From assembly GCA_034231615.1 (NCBI GenBank), contig CM067298.1, positions 540,020 through 604,019 on the forward strand: a stretch of 64,000 bases of DNA, in the 5' to 3' direction. Below are positions 1-11,284 of the stretch, one piece after another. This DNA is from Meghimatium bilineatum (Eukaryota > Mollusca > Gastropoda > Stylommatophora > Philomycidae). The notes below the pieces were generated by a model. That model ran no database searches. It was not told the DNA's origin and was given only the letters and a program-made list of their open reading frames with translations. Both the position numbers and the translations under genes were made by a program. The stretch's first letter is position 1, and every line of letters begins with the position of its first letter.

Positions 1-342
1 AACCATGTCTGTCATGAATACTTCGATTGTGCAGAAACTGTAAAGAGAAGTCCCTAGAAATAGAGCAGACTCCTTCTATCTGCAAGCAGGGAATTGTTTC
101 CAATGGCATGTTCATCAAATCTGGATCTGTCAATAATACTACAAATTCATTTTTATTCTGGTTCTCTTTGGGGGTGGCTCTCTCCTTTTCTCTTGTATCT
201 AGAGTTGTCTCAATGCTTGTATCCAAGTTATCTCCCCTGTAATCATTCATCAGAAATTAAAGCACACTAATGATGGTGTTCCTCCTTCCCAAGCGAAGAT
301 GAGCATGGCATGAAAAACATTAAATGTGATGGGGAAAAAAAG
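1..342. other. unassigned non-coding sequence
   Basis: No recognisable gene, exon border or repeat. A 71-codon plus-strand frame at 27-242 has no family resemblance and is probably chance. Confidence 0.4.
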
Positions 343-352
343 AAATAATAAC

Positions 353-394
<42 letters not shown>
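343..394. repeat. (AAT)n microsatellite
   Basis: About 17 trinucleotide units with one interruption. Confidence 0.95.
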
Positions 395-419
395 TAAAAC
401 TGGTAATTAACTAATTTGG

Positions 420-466
420 TTTGTGAGTTCGTAGATGCCCGATGAGTCCGATTTATGCATGTACAG
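420..466 (-). mobile_element. short LINE 3' remnant (C2H2 zinc-finger tail)
   Basis: On the minus strand this piece reads IGLIGHLRTHK, close to the C-terminal zinc finger of the LINE at 44425-46595 (RLISHLRTHNQ). Only about 45 bp match, so the call is tentative. Confidence 0.4.
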
Positions 467-481
467 TTTTCTTTCTCAAAA

Positions 482-1276
482 GCATGTTTGTGCTAAGAGA
501 GTTTATGTATAGGCCTACATGTTTAGTCCCTGAAGGATGGCATGTTTGTGCTAAGAGAGTTTATGTATAGGCCTACATGTTTAGTCCCTGAAGGATGGCA
601 TGCTTGTGGTAAGAGAGTTTATGTATACATGTTTAGTCCCTGAAGGATGGCATGTTTGTGGTAAGAGAGTTTATGTATACATGTTTAGTCCTTGAAGGAT
701 GGCATGTTTGTGGTAAGAGAGTTTATGTATACATGTTTAGTCCCTGAAGGATGGCATGTTTGTGGTAAGAGAGTTTATGTATACATGTTTAGTCCCTGAA
801 GGAAGGCATGTTTGTGGTAAGAGAGTTTATGTATACATGTTTAGTCCCTGAAGGATGGCATGTTTGTGGTAAGAGAGTTTATGTATACATGTTTAGTCCC
901 TGAAGGATGGCATGTTTGTGGTAAGAGAGTTTATGTATACATGTTTAGTCCTTGAAGGATGGCATGTTTGTGGTAAGAGAGTTTATGTATACATGTTTAG
1001 TCCCTGAAGGATGGCATGTTTGTGGTAAGAGAGTTTATGTATACATGTTTAGTCCCTGAAGGAAGGCATGTTTGTGGTAAGAGAGTTATGTATACATGTT
1101 TAGTCCCTGAAGGAAGGCATGTTTGTGGTAAGAGAGTTTATGTATACATGTTTAGTCCCTGAAGGATGGCATGTTTGTGGTAAGAGAGTTAATGTATACA
1201 TGTTTAGTCCCTGAAGGAAGGCATGTTTGAAGTAAGAGAGTTTATGTATACATGTTTAGTCCCTGAAGGATGGCAT
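482..1276. repeat. 52-bp minisatellite, about 15 copies
   Basis: The unit begins gcatgtttgtggtaagagag. The first two copies are 58 bp because they carry a ggccta-containing insertion; the other 13 or so are 52 bp and differ by a few substitutions. Confidence 0.95.
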
Positions 1277-1626
1277 TCTAGTGTGGCAGTATCCCATGAA
1301 TCAACATATCCTGACAGGTGTCCAGCATATACATCTGGGACAACTAGTCCATCATTCTTTCATCAGACCTTTTGACCCATCAGAAGTGTTGGCACACTTA
1401 GCTTTCCTTGCCATCTAGAAGTCTGCCACAAAAGGACAAAGTTCAGTGTTCACTGGCCAGCATCTCTCTGTCATCAACAGGGACTATTTGACAGAAATCA
1501 GAGACATGAGACAAGACATGCAGTGACAATGCTGTTTACACAGATGACAGGTCATCAGTTAATCCCCCAACTTTTCTTACTCATTTCCTATGACATGCCT
1601 AGAAAAAAGACAGTCCCTATTCTTTG
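1277..1626. other. unassigned sequence
   Basis: Unique-looking sequence between two repeats; no exon or element recognised. Confidence 0.4.
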
Positions 1627-1795
1627 CACCCTGATAGAAATCTCGGTTGCCACACAGATCAGCTAATTTTCACCCTGGTAGAAATCTAGGTTGCCACACA
1701 GATCAGCTAATTTTCACCCTGAAATAGAAGTCTCAGTTGTCACACAGATCAGCTATTTTTCACCCTGAACTAGAAGTCTCAGTTGCTCAGTTGAC
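1627..1795. repeat. 44-46-bp tandem repeat, about 3.5 copies
   Basis: Each copy starts caccctg and includes cacacagatcagct. The last copy is truncated before the LINE fragment that follows. Confidence 0.85.
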
Positions 1796-1804
1796 ATTCA
1801 GACC

Positions 1805-2705
1805 CATGTGAAAGGAATACTAAGCATGGATGAACAGAACAGTGTGCAGCAAAGGACAGTCACTCTCAGATTCCTAATGATGAATATCCACAAGATATAT
1901 GGGTCAGAGTATACACAGAAGGGTCAGCACAGAATGAAGTGAGGAATGGAGGTGCAGGTGTATATATAGAATATCCACACAAGCCTAGAGATATGATCAG
2001 AACACCAACTGGGAAATTCTGTGATAATTATGATGCAGAAATTCAGGCAATTAGCGTGGCAACTGAAAAAACTGCTAACTCCAATCCTGGCCCACAGCCC
2101 GTGGTATTCCTGACAGATTCAAGGTCAGTGCTTCAAGTTCTTCAGTCTGGACAACTAACAGACTTGCAAAATCTACTTAATGAACTGTCTTACCAGTATA
2201 AGGTAACCATGCATTGGATACCCTCTCACTGTGGAATACCAGGAAATGAAAAAGCAGACCAACTGGCTAAGTAAGGTGCTGCCAAAGACTAACCAGATGT
2301 ACCAATCACCTACCATCATAAAAAACAGATGATCAAGTCAATAAGAAAGCCACAAACATCACCACAAGATGACTATCATATTATGAACAGATCAGAACAA
2401 GTTGTAATTCTACGCCTCAGAACGGGACACAATCGACTCCAAAGTCACTTGTACACAAAGTTTAAGATTGGCAACATGGCCATGTGTACATGCAGCACAG
2501 AGTTCCAAACATATACTTCAAGAGTGTTCTGAGTACGAAACGCTGAGGCAGACATATTGACAAGAGGATAAAACACTGGAATCAAAGCTCTAGGGGGCCA
2601 CTGTATGAACTACAAAACAGTAAGTTTGATTTAGTACAACATAATTATAGATATAGACATGTTTCAAGAGAACGAAAGCAGAAAGAAGTTAATCCAGGCA
2701 ACACC
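1805..2705 (+). mobile_element. LINE fragment A: RNase H plus CCHC-like tail (decayed)
   Basis: The 3' part of an RNase H-bearing non-LTR retrotransposon (Jockey/I-type organisation). The RNase H reads from YTEGSA through FLTDSRSVL to WIPSHCGIPGNEKADQL. The first catalytic aspartate, normally YTDG, is glutamate. A GAA codon of the sister copy at 11285-12440 is TAA here at about 2272, just after DQLAK. A second block at 2329-2532 carries the LRTGHNRLQSHLYTKFKIG motif that follows RNase H in these elements. It ends near gacatgtttcaagagaac as copy B does. Non-functional. Confidence 0.85.
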
Positions 2706-3735
2706 ATGCAACACAGGAGGAGACTGGACAGAGTGAACTAGAACCAAAAAAATTCAGTCAAAAAATTTTTTTAAGTCTTTCTTAGAACTAGATCCTACCT
2801 CCAAAATTGTATTGTTCTTATAAGGAAACGCAGACCAAACCCCATGTCAAACTACCAGTCCCCCACAGGGCAACTCAGGTCATTATGCCATACAAAACGC
2901 CCTGATATAACTAAAAGGAGTAATCCAAAGTTGAAAATAGTATGTCTTGAACTACCAGGACAAATCCACTGGCTAATAAACAACAACAATTCAGTAGAAG
3001 TGTTATAGAAAAAAAAACATATGAAAAACCAGAAAACTCCCTTTGAAAAAATATTTAACTGTAAACTTAACAAACAATTAAAATAAGATAATTAAATTAA
3101 AATTTTTCTTGTAGCAATCTGCTTCTTTCCAGATTTGATTATTTTTAGATTTGGATCACATTTATTTGGTGAAGAAAAATTATTCACACATTTTTTTCAT
3201 TATATCAATATAGGCCACAGAGTATTGATACATAATGTATGTATGTATAAAATATCATTGCAAAGGAAATTGGTTACTGAATATGAATATATAAATACAC
3301 GGGTGATATTTGATGACTTCACTTGGTTATAGGTTCATGTCATGTATACAGGTCTGATGCGCGTGTGTGTGTGCGTGTTTGTGTAACATTTGTGGAGGGA
3401 GATTAAAAATACAACTTTAAAATAATGATAAAATGCTGAATCCACTAAGATTAAATTTTAAACCAACATAATAAATGAAGAAAAAAAATTAATAAATAAG
3501 AACAGGTTAAAGTGACCTTGTTTGTGTCTGCAATCTTCCCCCAAAGAAGAGATAAAAATAAGGATTCCATGTTGTTTGATCCAAATTTCTTTTACTGCCA
3601 TACCTTCATTCAATGTTGAAAAACAATTATTGAATCACATCAAAACTTTTGCTTATGTGTTTGTTACTTTTCTGCACAGAAAAACTATGCAATGTCTATT
3701 GCTATAGTCCCACTTCTCCAGCTTATACAACAGGT
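2706..3735. other. unassigned AT-rich intergenic or intronic sequence
   Basis: No convincing exon or element. Short frames on both strands are uninformative. A minus-strand stretch at 3660-3725 looks weakly protein-like but lacks a clear acceptor and donor. Confidence 0.4.
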
Positions 3736-3739
3736 TGTG

Positions 3740-4178
3740 CACTGTTTGTTATCATATCTGTTCACAGCTGTCTCATTTATTGTCAACTATTGTGTTATCA
3801 TATCTGTTCACAGCTGTCTCATGTACTGCTAATCATTGTATTATCATATCTGTTCACAGCTGTCTCATGTACTGCCAATCATTGTCTCATGCATTGCCAA
3901 TCATTGTGTTATCATATATGTTCACAGCTGTCTCATGTATTGCCAATCATTGTGTTATCATATCTGTTCACAGCTGTCTCATATACTGCCAATCATTGTG
4001 TTATCATATATGTTCACAGCTGTCTCATATACTGCCAATCATTGTGTTATCATATATGTTCACAGCTGTCTCATATACTGCCAATCATTGTATTATCATA
4101 TCTGTTCACATCTGTCTCATGTATTGCCAATCATTGTGTTATCATATCTGTTCACAGCTGTCTCATGTACTATTAATC
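3740..4178. repeat. 46-bp minisatellite, about 10 copies
   Basis: The unit contains catatctgttcacagctgtc followed by an actgccaatcattg block. Overlapping ORFs in three plus frames are produced by the repeat. It runs directly into the 36-bp array. Confidence 0.95.
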
Positions 4179-4189
4179 ATTGTATTTCT

Positions 4190-6750
4190 TCTTCTCGTAC
4201 TGTCATCAAATAATGTGGGCTGACTTCTACTGATACCATCATCAAATAATATAGGCTGAATTCTACTCATACCATCATCAAATAATATAGGCTGACTTCT
4301 ACTCATACCATCATCAAATAATATGGGCTGACTTCTAATGATACCATCATCAAAAAATGTGGGCTGACTTCTAATGATACCATCATCAAAAAATGTGGGC
4401 TGACTTCTACTCATACCATCATCAAATAATATTGGCTGTCTTCTAATGATACCATCATCAAATAATATGGGCTGACTTCTAATGATACCATCATCAAATA
4501 ATATGGGCTGACTTCTACTCATACCATCATCAAATAATATGGGCTGACTTCTAATGATACCATCATCAAAAAATGTGGGCTGACTTCTAATGATACCATC
4601 ATCAAAAAATGTGGGCTGACTTCTACTCATACCATCATCAAATAATATTGGCTGATTTCTAATGATACCATCATCAAATAATATGGGCTGACTTCTAATG
4701 ATACCATCATCAAATAATATGGGCTGACTTCTAATGATACCATCATCAAATAATATGGGCTGACTTCTAATGATACCATCATCAAATAATGTAGGCTGAC
4801 ATCTACTGATACCATCGTCAAATAATGTGGGCTGACTTCTAATGATACCATCATCAAATAATATGGGCTGACTTCTAATGATACCATCATCAAATAATAT
4901 GGGCTGACTTCTAATGATACCATCATCAAATAATGTAGGCTGACATCTACTGATACCATCGTCAAATAATGTGGGCTGACTTCTAATGATACCATCATCA
5001 AATAATATGGGCTGACTTCTAATGATACCATCATCAAAAAATGTGGGCTGACTTCTACTCATACCATCATCAAATAATATTGGCTGACTTCTAATGATAC
5101 CATCATCAAATAATATGGGCTGACTTCTAATGATACCATCATCAAATAATATGGGCTGACTTCTAATGATACCATCAACAAAAAAATGGGCTGACTTCTA
5201 ATGATACCATCATCAAATAATATGGACTGACATGTAATGATACCATCAACAAAAAAATGGGCTGACTTCTAATGATACCATCATCAAAAAATATGGGCTG
5301 ACTTCTACTGATACCATCATCAAATAATATGGGCTGACTTCTACTGATACCATCATCAAATAATATGGGCTGACTTCTAATGATACCATCATCAAATAAT
5401 ATGGGCTGACTTCTAATGATACCATCAAAAAATAATATGGGCTGACTTCTAATGATACCATCATCAAATAATATGGGCTGACTTCTAATGATACCATCAT
5501 CAAATAATATGGACTGACATGTAATGATACCATCAACAAAAAAATGGGCTGACTTCTAATGATACCATCATCAAATAATATGGGCTGACTTCTAATGATA
5601 CCATCATCAAATAATATGGGCTGACTTCTAATGATACCATCATCAAATAATGTAGGCTGACATCTACTGATACCATCCTCAAATAATGTGGGCTGACTTC
5701 TAATGATACCATCATCAAATAATATGGGCTGACTTCTAATGATACCACCATCAAAAAATATGGGCTGACTTCTACTGATACCATCATCAAATAATATGGG
5801 CTGACTTCTACTGATACCATCATCAAATAATATGGGCTGACTTCTAATGATACCATCATCAAATAATATGGGCTGACTTCTAATGATACCATCATCAAAT
5901 AATATGGGCTGACTTCCAATGATACCATCATCAAATAATATGGACTGACATGTAATGATACCATCAACAAAAAAATGGGCTGACTTCTAATGATACCATC
6001 ATCAAATAATATGGGCTGACTTCTAATGATACCATCATCAAATAATATGGGCTGACTTCTAATGATACCATCATCAAATAATGTAGGCTGACATCTACTG
6101 ATACCATCGTCAAATAATGTGGGCTGACTTCTAATGATACCATCATCAAATAATATGGGCTGACTTCTAATGATACCATCATCAAATAATATGGGCTGAC
6201 TTCTAATGATACCATCATCAAATAATGTAGGCTGACATCTACTGATACCATCGTCAAATAATGTGGGCTGACTTCTAATGATACCATCATCAAATAATAT
6301 GGGCTGACTTCTAATGATACCATCATCAAAAAATGTGGGCTGACTTCTACTCATACCATCATCAAATAATAATGGCTGACTTCTAATGATACCATCATCA
6401 AATAATATGGGCTGACTTCTAATGATACCATCATCAAATAATATGGGCTGACTTCTAATGATACCATCATCAAATAATATGGACTGACATGTAATGATAC
6501 CATCAACAAAAAAATGGGCTGACTTCTAATGATACCATCATCAAATAATATGGACTGACATGTAATGATACCATCAACAAAAAAATGGGCTGACTTCTAA
6601 TGATACCATCATCAAAAAATATGGGCTGACTTCTACTGATACCATCATCAAATAATATGGGCTGACTTCTACTGATACCATCATCAAATAATGTGGGCTG
6701 ACTTCTACTCATACCATCATCAAATAATATGGGCTGACTTCTACTCATAC
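4190..6750 (-). repeat. 36-bp minisatellite, about 70 copies, starting at an exon-like end
   Basis: On the minus strand the unit is cagcccatattatttgatga followed by tggtatcattagaagt; 36 bp equals 12 codons, so long minus-strand frames encode repeats of SQPILFDDGIIR. Variants (ISRC, MSRS, a form with an A-run) recur in blocks, suggesting block duplication. The first minus-strand unit is continuous with the candidate exon at 6751-6872: its last 22 nt match the start of the unit at 21 positions and are followed by gtatgag. Probably intronic; a repetitive coding exon cannot be excluded. Confidence 0.9.
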
Positions 6751-6872
6751 CATCATCAAATAATATGGACTGTAATCTGATGTGAGTGACTGGATCTCAA
6801 GTTTTAGAATTAACATCTTTCAAGATATTTTTGCCACACATTGTTTCTGTCAATGGTGTTCCCAATGTTCTT
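6751..6872 (-). CDS. candidate host-gene exon (after the 7230-7345 exon), with an in-frame TGA
   Basis: The acceptor gttttatag ends at 6873. Entering in the phase left by the 7230-7345 exon, the frame reads RRTLGTPLTETMCGKNI and on to QSILFDD, with a donor-like G/gtatgag at 6750. A TGA at 6797-6799 interrupts it, so this is a decayed exon, a wrong end, or a sequence error. The acceptor side carries a 36-bp duplication (6873-6945) and the donor side begins the 36-bp array. Confidence 0.35.
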
Positions 6873-6945
6873 CTATAAAACAATCAAGCACTGGTATACA
6901 TCAAAAAATTATAAAACAATCAAGCACTGGTATACATCAAATAAT
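6873..6945 (-). repeat. 36-bp duplication of a 3' splice-site region
   Basis: Two tandem copies of ataaaacaatcaagcactgg plus the following 16 bases (plus strand). On the minus strand each ends with the pyrimidine-rich attgttttata of the acceptor before the 6872 exon start. Confidence 0.7.
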
Positions 6946-7043
6946 TATAAAAAATTCTGGCATGTCTCAAAGATGCTGTAGCAATCATCTCGTACTAATT
7001 GTTAAACAAATTTCACTTCATTCATATTATTCAACTTGGCCTA
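6946..7043. other. short intron segment
   Basis: Separates the two candidate terminal exons; no independent feature seen. Confidence 0.4.
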
Positions 7044-7229
7044 TGTCACCTCACATACAAATTTCACTTCACAAACAAATGTCACGTCACGAACAAATGT
7101 CACCTCACAAACAAATGTCACCATACCAACAAATGTCACTTCACAAACAAATATCACTTTACAAACAAATTTCACATCACAAACAAATGTCACATCACAC
7201 ACAAATGTCATCTCACAAACATATGTCAC
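7044..7229 (-). repeat. 18-bp minisatellite abutting a splice donor
   Basis: About 10 units; minus-strand consensus gtgacatttgtttgtgag. The array starts at the donor of the 7230-7345 exon (CTCAG/gtgacat). Most units keep the GT and several give GAG/GTGACA, so each unit resembles the genuine 5' splice site. Confidence 0.85.
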
Positions 7230-7345
7230 CTGAGTGAGTTACAAATTGGTTCTAGCACAGGTCTCAGATAAGAGCTGACTAATTCAGCAATCTCCCGAAA
7301 CTCTGCCTCTAACTGGACATCTTCTTGTGTATCATCAACGTGTGC
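7230..7345 (-). CDS. host-gene exon, CFAP46-like (tentative)
   Basis: 116-bp exon between acceptor gcactatag and donor CAG/gtgaca. It enters in phase 0, matching the preceding exon at 9660-9853, and leaves in phase 2. The 38 codons run AHVDDTQEDVQLEAEFRE through SSYLRPVLEPICNSL: an acidic, helix-prone stretch without stops. It probably belongs to a CFAP46 (TTC40)-like protein of the axonemal central apparatus. The exon status rests on splice sites and phase; the family name is inference from the joined product. An 18-bp array starts at its donor. Confidence 0.7.
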
Positions 7346-7402
7346 CTATAGTGCAAAATGTAGACATGTAAAACATAACTGAGATTACCAGCAAAACAAC
7401 AT

Positions 7403-8047
7403 CAGCAGGGATACATGTCAGATCATAAGCAGGGATACATGTCAATCACAAGCAGGGTTACATGTCAGATCACAAGCAGGGATACATGTCAGATCACAAT
7501 CAGGGATACATGTCAGATCACAAGCAGGGTTACATGTCAGATCACAAGTAGGATTACATGTCAGATCACAAGCAGGGTTACATGTCAGATCACAAGCAGG
7601 GATACATGTCAGATCACAAGCAGGGATACATGTCAGATCACAAGCAGGGTTACATGTCAGATCACAAGCAGGGATACATGTCAGATCACAAGCAGGGTTA
7701 CATGTCAGATCACAAGTAGGGATACATGTCAGATCACAAGTAGGGATACATGTCAGATCACAAGTAGGGATACATGTCAGATCACATGTAGGTATACATG
7801 TCAGATCACAAGTAGGGATACATGTCAGATCACAAGTAGGGATACATGTCAGATCACAAGTAGGGATACATGTCAGATCACATGTAGGTATACATGTCAG
7901 ATCAAAAGTAGGGATACATGTCAGATCACAAGCAGGGATATATGTCAGATCACAAGCAGGGATACATGCCAGATCACAAGCAGGGATACATGTCAGATCA
8001 CAAGCAGGGTTACATGTCAATCACAAGCAGGGTTACATGTCAGATCA
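7403..8047. repeat. 24-bp minisatellite, about 27 copies
   Basis: Unit agatcacaagcagggataca plus tgtc. Because 24 is divisible by three there are long frames on both strands (SDHKQGYM and others). Sub-variants (caagtaggg, catgtaggta) cluster in the middle. Confidence 0.95.
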
Positions 8048-8109
8048 CAAAGTCAATCACAAAGAATGAGACAAAACAATATACCATAGGCTACAGACCT
8101 ATACATCAT

Positions 8110-8668
8110 TTTTACATATACGCTTATAACACAAATAATAGATATCATTGCTTGTATGTAAGATGGTACAACACATATAATAGATATCATTGCTTGCATG
8201 TAAGATGGTACAACACATATAATAGATATCATTGCTTGTATGTAAGATGGTACAACACATATAATAGATATCATTGCTTGTATGTAAGATGGTACAACAC
8301 ATATAATAGATATCATTGCTTGCATGTAAGATGGTACAACACAAATAATAGATATCATTGCTTGCATGTAAGATGGTACAACACATATAATAGATATCAT
8401 TGCTTGCATGTAAGATGGTACAACACATTTAATAGATATCATTGCTTGTATGTAAGATGGTACAACACATATAATAGATATCATTGCTTGTATGTTAGAT
8501 GGTACAACACATATAATAGATATCATTGCTTGTATGTAAGATGGTACAACACATATAATAGATATCATTGCTTGTATGTAAGATGGTACAACACATATAA
8601 TAGATATCATTGCTTGCATGTAAGATGGTACAACACAAAAAAATGATATCATTGCTTGCATGTAAGAT
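8110..8668. repeat. 42-bp minisatellite, about 13 copies
   Basis: Unit contains acatataatagatatcattg then cttgtatgtaagatggtacaac in each copy, with Tyr/His-type alternation (tgtatg or tgcatg). Confidence 0.95.
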
Positions 8669-9174
8669 GATGAGATATTCATTGCTTTTCATCAGTCCGC
8701 ATGATCAGATGATTTTTTAGATAAATGAGCATGAGTCATATATTGAGAATGTGCAAATTAGGAGTGAAGATGGACATGGTCTGTAGAGAGCAGCTAACAC
8801 AGATTTCAAAAAGAGCAGTGAACAACATAGAACTAGAACAATAAACCATTATATCCTGAGATATTTACTCAAGTGTAGATGGAAGTGGGTCTCTTAGTCC
8901 CTCTTGGATGGGAGTGGGTCTCTCAGTTCGCGCACATCCCATGCAGACCTATCGACTTTTAAATCTGAGTCCAGCAAATTGAGTTAAACTATGCATAATA
9001 TTAAAAGGTTTAAATCTGGCCATATCTCCCCGTAATGAACCAAGAATAAATATACTTGTCTGGTGTGTGGCACCCTGATAAAATTCTTCAACATATCTAG
9101 GCCTATTATGTGATGTTGTTTCACCATCAATCACATATCCTTATCCATCAGATAGTCTTCCATCATTAACTCAT
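8669..9174. other. unassigned sequence
   Basis: No recognised coding region. A 61-codon minus-strand frame (8949-9134) has no family match that I know and may be part of an interspersed repeat. Confidence 0.4.
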
Positions 9175-9175
9175 C

Positions 9176-9592
9176 ATTACATGTCAATATTGTCATTACT
9201 AACATGTTGTACAATGACATATCACATGTCAATATTGTCATTACTAACATGTTGTACAATGACATATCACATGTCAATATTGTCATTACTAACATGTTGT
9301 ACAATGACATATCACATGTCAATATTATCATTACTAACATGCTGTACAATTACATATCACATGTCAATATTATCATTACTAACATGCTGTACAATGACAT
9401 ATCACATGTCAATATTATCATTACTAACATGCTGTACAATGACATATCACATGTCAATATTGTCATTACTAACATGCTGTACAATGACATATCACATGTC
9501 AATATTATCATTACTAACATGCTGTACAATGACATATCACATGTCAATATTGTCATTACTAACATGCTGTACAATGACATATCACATTTTAA
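9176..9592. repeat. 45-bp minisatellite, about 9 copies
   Basis: Unit includes acatgtcaatattgtcatta and ctaacatgctgtacaatgac. It lies about 70 bp downstream (minus sense) of the 9660-9853 exon. Confidence 0.95.
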
Positions 9593-9659
9593 TAATTTGT
9601 TGTTTTTAGTAAAATATTTCTGTCTACTTCTGGAACTCATCACAAATAAATTTGTTTAC

Positions 9660-9853
9660 CATTGCAGAAACTTGAAAAGTTGCATCCAGTTTCTCCAACA
9701 TTTTCTTGTTGACAGCAGCAGTTAACATCTGACCTTCTCTCTTTAGCAGCAAACTTTGTAGTTTCTGTTTGTATTTCTGCAGCATGATCAATATATGCTT
9801 CAGCTGGCTCGAGTCTACCGGCACTCCAAAAATGTTGCCTCTATTCACATTTG
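9660..9853 (-). CDS. host-gene exon, CFAP46-like (tentative)
   Basis: 194-bp exon: acceptor gaacttttcag, donor GCAATG/gtaaac. It enters in phase 1, as the 31013-31092 exon requires, and leaves in phase 0. The product runs from NVNRGNIFGVPVDSS through LKHILIMLQKYKQKLQSLLL to NKKMLEKLDATFQVSAM, a lysine-rich amphipathic helix. Together with the preceding SPDK/DFLYGAVLEK exon this fits a CFAP46-like protein. The phase match across a 21-kb intron supports a real gene. Confidence 0.8.
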
Positions 9854-9994
9854 CTGAAAAGTTCAATATTACAGTAGGTATTAGAGAAACAACTTGGCTG
9901 CAAAAGTAAAAAGCAAATATTCTGAGTTAAATATAATATTCACATTTTGGTCACTGAACTGAAAACAAGGAGTGATTTAATTAACTGTCTTTCT

Positions 9995-10600
9995 CAGCCA
10001 TACATTAATATAGAATAGATGTAGCATTTTATAATTCTAATTTTTAACTTTGTAGTATTTTTAGATGTTAATATTTTCCTCATGCAACTGAAAGTACTTT
10101 TAGCCATTCCTATTCTCCTGTTAACTTCTGTTGCACATCTGCCACCATCTCTGATTATGTTTCCAAGATATTGATAGTGTTCTACTTGTCGTAGTTTCTC
10201 TCCATGTATGTTTAAGTTTAGCATCTGTTTTTCTGGATATTTATATCCAGTCCATATTCTTTACTTGATTTATTGACTTGATCTATTAGTCTTCATAGTT
10301 CATGTTCACTTCTTGATTTATTGACTTGATCTATTAGTCTTCATAGTTCATGTTCAATTTCTTCTAAAAGAACAATGTCACCTGCTACTGCAGGTTGTTC
10401 ATTATTTTCCCATTGATCTTGAGTCCTGGCATTTCTTCTATATGTTTAAATCTCTGTGTAAAATTTAATTAAATAGGTTTGGTGATAAAATGCATCCTTA
10501 TCTTACACCTCTTCTTATTTCTATGCATGGTGAGTAGCTGTTTTCACACCTTAATAATGCAGTCTGTTCCCAAAATATATTTATAATCAGTCTCATGCCT
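9995..10600 (-). mobile_element. RTE-like LINE fragment, C-terminal RT region (decayed)
   Basis: The minus strand reads a degenerate GVRQGCILSPNLFN motif near 10490, then YQYLGNIIRDGGR, TEVNRRIGMAKSTF and YSILMYG (9994-10224). These are the thumb and connection motifs of RTE-type endonuclease-reverse transcriptases. Several stops are present. It is closest to the second fragment at 26040-26450. Confidence 0.8.
10264..10359. repeat. 48-bp tandem duplication inside the LINE fragment
   Basis: cttgatttattgacttgatc with its following 28 bases is present twice in a row. Confidence 0.85.
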
Positions 10601-10609
10601 GATTAATTT

Positions 10610-10735
10610 ACTATTAACACTGAGAAAACAGAAGTCATGTTACACCTGGCAAAAGCTATCTCGAGCCCAGTAAAAAGGTACATTGTGTAGCACTGAAAGT
10701 TGTGAATAGATTCACATATCTAGGTAGTATAGCTG
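10610..10735 (+). mobile_element. LINE fragment of the C2H2-tailed family
   Basis: Plus-strand match to the RT region of the minus-strand element at 44425-46595: INTEKTEVML, then a KAISSP region, then VNRFTYLGS-like sequence. Truncated on both sides and out of frame. Confidence 0.8.
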
Positions 10736-10740
10736 TCTTT

Positions 10741-10796
10741 TTTAACATCATTGGATGATTAATTATGAACACAGCTGGATCTTGTAACATCATTGT
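10741..10796. repeat. isolated monomer of the 42-bp satellite
   Basis: Carries taacatcattggatgattaa, attatgaacacagctggatc and ttgtaacatcattg, the unit of the array that resumes at 12459. TE sequence from 10797 to 12458 therefore lies inside the array. Confidence 0.85.
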
Positions 10797-11215
10797 CAAA
10801 TGTTTGCGTTCTTCCCATTTTCTGCACCTCTACTATGCTCATGCATTATTTCAGTGTTCCCAGCTTTATCCTAAGTGCTTGGTTTTGCATTCTAGTTCTT
10901 GTAATGTGGTGTTTGATGCAGGACACCACACAAATGAACCATATACCAGGTGTGGTCTTATGCCTTGCTGGTACACTTTATTGAGTATATTCCCACTGGC
11001 TCCCCATGTGGTTCTTCTTAGTTTACTTAGGATAGCTAGCTTCCTCCTGGCTTTTGTTGTTGCTGTGTTTATGTGCTGCTTCCATGTCAGCTTATCATCA
11101 CAAGTAACTCCGAGGTATGTGGGTGGTTTGTCTTCTTTCAAAAGCTCTCCATCTATCTTGATAACATCAGATTTTTGTTTTGGTAAGAGAGTAAAGAGTG
11201 CACAGCTGCATTTAT
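10797..11215 (-). mobile_element. LINE fragment, RT thumb of a Jockey/CR1-type element
   Basis: The minus-strand frame at 10866-11141 contains PPTYLGVTCDDKLTWKQHI, ATTKARRKLAILSKLRRTTWG and VYQQGIRPHLVYGS, the conserved block after the RT palm of CR1/Jockey elements. Upstream it continues with a frameshift. Orientation is opposite to the next element. Confidence 0.8.
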
Positions 11216-11284
11216 CTTAATGCAGAGACACAAAGGTGCTAATATAAGCAGAAAAGTTTACATGTAGGCCTATGTCAACTCATC

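Noticed and set aside
7403-8047. CRISPR-like array
   Set aside because: Units are contiguous with no unique spacers, and the sequence is animal; a simple minisatellite.
10765-11220. 151-codon plus-strand ORF
   Set aside because: Antisense shadow of the minus-strand LINE reverse transcriptase fragment.
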